Source: Symbiodinium natans
Lineage: Eukaryota; Sar; Dinophyceae; Suessiales; Symbiodiniaceae
Direction of reading: 5' to 3'
NCBI GenBank assembly: GCA_905221605.1
Contig: CAJNDS010002747.1
Location: 124,001 to 188,000, forward strand
DNA length: 64,000 bases
A program made the translations under genes and the position numbers. Within the stretch, counting starts at the first letter, position 1. Each line of letters opens with the position of its first letter. Below are positions 61,093 to 64,000 of the stretch, one piece after another. Under the pieces are notes generated by a model. The model saw only the letters and a program-made list of their open reading frames with translations, ran no database searches and had not been told where the DNA came from.

Positions 61093-64000
61093 TTCAGATC
61101 TACGACGACTGGAAGGCGCCTTTCCTGGAAGAGCGGACTCGGGCCATGGATCGAGCCTGGACGTAAAGGAAGCGTCTGACATTCCGGTGTAGGATCCCTT
61201 TGGGAATAAGGGTGGTTTTTGATTTTGTCGCTTTGCGGCACGCCATGGCCCTGCGGCCCTCCTCACTTCTTGCGGTGCCTGCAGTGAAGGCCACCTCCCC
61301 TCCCCCCCCTTTTCGAAATGAAGTCCTGTGTTTAGGGACTTTGTGCTGTGCTCACAGGGGACGCACTGCAAGGAAAGTTGCACAGCTACGACAGCTACGA
61401 GCCCAACCACGCAATCTAGGCTCGAGAACGTGCCCTGTGTCGGCAGGCTGCATGTCCACCACAGTTTTTTGAGCGGCGAGCTGCCCGCGACAGCGGAGGG
61501 AGCGGAACTGCGGAGCAGTTGAAGAGCGGAAGACTCATGGAGCAGGACATGTTCAGAGCTCCCACACTTTTCAGAGACTGTCGATCTGAAGGATCCCTTG
61601 GACTGTTGCTGCTGGAGGAAGGCAGCAAACCCAATAATGCCCCGAGTAAAACAAAGAGAGGTGGCAAGCGAAAACAAGAGAGAACGGGCTGGTTGACCCG
61701 AGCCCGGAAGCAAGAACAATGCGAAAGCGAGCACGCGCAAGTCCCGCGAGTGCTACGCAGCATACAGACCAAAAGCCCTGCAACAGAAAAGAGGAAAACG
61801 AGGGAGAGGCAACAGGCCTTGTCATTTTCTATCAACCATGCAGCAAACCAGAATCAATCCACTTGCTGGATGCTTGCGTGTGACTTGCGCTGAAGGTGTC
61901 GGCAGTCTCCCAGCACCTGAAACCTTAGCAGCTCTAGCAATCTCAACGTGCCGTGCGGACCTGTTTCCGCTACAGTAACTGCATGCAACGCCAAAGCTTA
62001 CAAATGCAGACGTGTGACGTACAACCAGGCTCCCCCACCCCCCCCTTTCCCGGCTCGCAACAGTAGGTGGAATTCACTGGGGGCTCAGCCAAACCCTCAA
62101 CCCGCTTGAGCCTTGAAACCTCAGGACAGGGCGATCGTGCCAAGGACGCCCGCATGCAAGCTTTTGGGTTTTGTTGCTTGACATCTTGAGGTTGAGGGCT
62201 GGTCGAACCTTGTGCGTTATTGCGTTTGCTCCTTACATCTTTAGTGCTTCATCCCGGATTAATGACCTAGCGAAGTCAACAGAGGCCTAGCATGTCATTA
62301 GCGAATGAGTATGCGCTTAGAAATCGGCGGGTGCTTGTTGCGGCGCCGGTACATCAAAGGTTAACCTTTCGTTTTGGGAGGATCCCCTCGAAATTGTCCG
62401 GGGTGGGGGGAGCTGCCTGCCACATTTCCGGCACCTATTTTGCAGAGTGGGGGGGCAAGGTGTCGGCAGCCATGGCAGGGTTGCTTTGTAGCTGAGTGAG
62501 TACTCTTTACACTTTTTGGGATACTATAATCTCTACAAAACTAAAAGTGCACAACACTTTTTGGGGGCTTATGAGCTCAGCAACTAAGAGCTGCAACACA
62601 AAAATTCCACGCTTGCTTCCGGCCTTGGGCTTCCTGACAGGAGGTCCTACGACGAGGGAGTTTCCATTTGGAGAAGATTGAGAGCATGGTGATCAACTGA
62701 TGCGCGCATTTAGAGCATCACCTCTCGTGGATGCATCTTCCACCATGGTTTAGCATCCGCTTGGGATGCAGACAGTGGCTGTAGACTGCCAGGTGTACCT
62801 TAAAGGATGGTTGGTGATGGCTTCTTGCGGGATATTCCTGTCTAGGCCTGTGGGCATTACCGGCCCGATTGTTGACGGCAGGCCTTTTGCGTTTGGCATG
62901 GCTGGCATCTATTTCAGGCTTGCAGACTGGCTGCGCGGAAAAAAACACAACCATTCCAACTCCATCCTAACTTTGGTTTCGGGCAGGGGACTGAGAGGAG
63001 TCAGTTGGGATGTGGTATAACCCATCGCTTCGCGCCGAGGCCATTGCCTTCGCACGCAGGATTGCCGGCCTGCAGCTTCATCTACGGGGCCGAAGCAGAT
63101 CTTCAGATGGCCAACTCCTCCAATGTGTGTGTGTGTGCATTTTCATGGCAAGCAGTAGAGATGCAGATGGCCACATGGTCGTAGCAATGCACCAGACGAC
63201 TCTTAGAAGCAACGGAAGTCCGAGCACTCGTTCTCAGCCAGGACCTGGGCCGACATCCTCACCTCCCGGCTCAATGGACTGGCGCAGGTGGGTTCGGGTT
63301 GGTGGAAAAAAGATGGAGAAAAGCGTTTGGTGCAGCAGTCCCAGCCGTAACAAAGGGTTTGGGGTTTAGTGTTTGAGGTTTAGGGCCCCGGAAGCCCTGT
63401 TGAGTTGCGAGGATCAGCAGAGGTGCCATGGCTCAGAATCAAAGACGATGGTGTTACCTGTCCTACCTGTGAGAGGTGCAAGCAAGCTCGACACGAGATT
63501 TGCAAACACGAACGGTCCACGCAGTAAACGCGATGCTCCGAATCTACTTGGCTGTGAACAACACTACTGTTGTAGTACTTGTCAGAAATGCTACCTTAAC
63601 ATGTGGGCAAGGCATTTTTTGAAAGCCATCGCAATTGAACCAGAAACCACAAAAATGTAGCGTGCAGGCATAATCTGCACGCAGTTGAGTACAATGTTTA
63701 GATAACAGCTGCAACCCCTCACCCCAAACCCCAAAGCCCAATTCTACAACAAGACCCCCTTGCGCTCTGGCACCTAGGTGTGGAAGGGGGGGGACCCTGT
63801 TGCCCTTTCCTTTGTAAACACCCTAAACCCTAAACCCTAAACCCCAAACCCCAAACCCCAAACCCTAAACCCTAAACCCTAAACCCTAAACCCTAAACCC
63901 TAAACCCTAAACCCTAAGCCCTAAGCCCTAAGCCCTAAGCCCTAAACCCTAAGCCCTAAACCCTAACCCTAAACCCTAAACCCACCCCCCCGCCCCGCCT

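Overview
This is nuclear DNA of a dinoflagellate. The species cannot be told from the window. Four things point there. First, genes are cut into many very short exons whose introns start with GT, GC or GA and end in AG, usually followed by G. Second, (CCCTAAA)n/(TTTAGGG)n telomere-like arrays lie scattered through introns and spacers. Third, a copia retrotransposon with intact features sits in an intron. Fourth, several introns carry short foldback or introner-type insertions. There is no bacterial-type gene organisation, no rRNA, no tRNA and no CRISPR array. Almost every supported gene is on the plus strand; an exon running off the left edge is the main minus-strand exception.

Layout: 1-139 is the end of an unknown minus-strand exon. 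About 2.66-22.70 kb is one coronin (actin-binding WD40) gene of about 20 small exons. One of its introns, about 144 nt before insertion, now holds a 9,208-bp Ty1/copia element (7744-16951) with two identical 181-bp LTRs and a 5-bp target duplication. 22.7-26.9 kb is repeat-rich spacer with nested palindromes and a roughly 1-kb head-to-head minisatellite foldback. 26.96-28.11 kb may be a small gene that starts with a signal peptide. About 30.57-32.15 kb is an acyltransferase-3 membrane protein gene in which two introns are copies of the same roughly 106-110-bp introner. About 33-34.4 kb is tandem repeats. 35-42.5 kb holds many micro-exons for very charged segments, with an uninterrupted 2-oxoglutarate/Fe(II) dioxygenase-like ORF (40634-41632) among them. 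45.8-47.6 kb has exons of a protein with a duplicated Cys-rich module. 47.7-50.3 kb is low-complexity and GC-rich dispersed repeats. 50.37-50.80 kb encodes a C-terminal RING-HC finger. About 52.8-61.17 kb is a DGAT2-type diacylglycerol acyltransferase gene of about 19 micro-exons. 61.2-64 kb is mostly unassigned.

The most unusual signal is how the introns are built. Telomere-like arrays are oriented by side: CCCTAAA lies just upstream of exons (acceptor side) and TTTAGGG just downstream (donor side), so each bracketed exon looks like a tiny linear molecule with correctly oriented telomeres and the two ends of one intron can pair. One coronin intron does the same with a poly-G run near its donor and a poly-C run near its acceptor. 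Other introns hold short terminal-inverted-repeat elements, and one DGAT2 intron has a CCCTAAA array growing in the loop of such an element. Together these suggest that foldback elements and telomere-like repeats make or maintain introns here. All gene calls were made by eye from translated sequence; no alignment or expression data were available.
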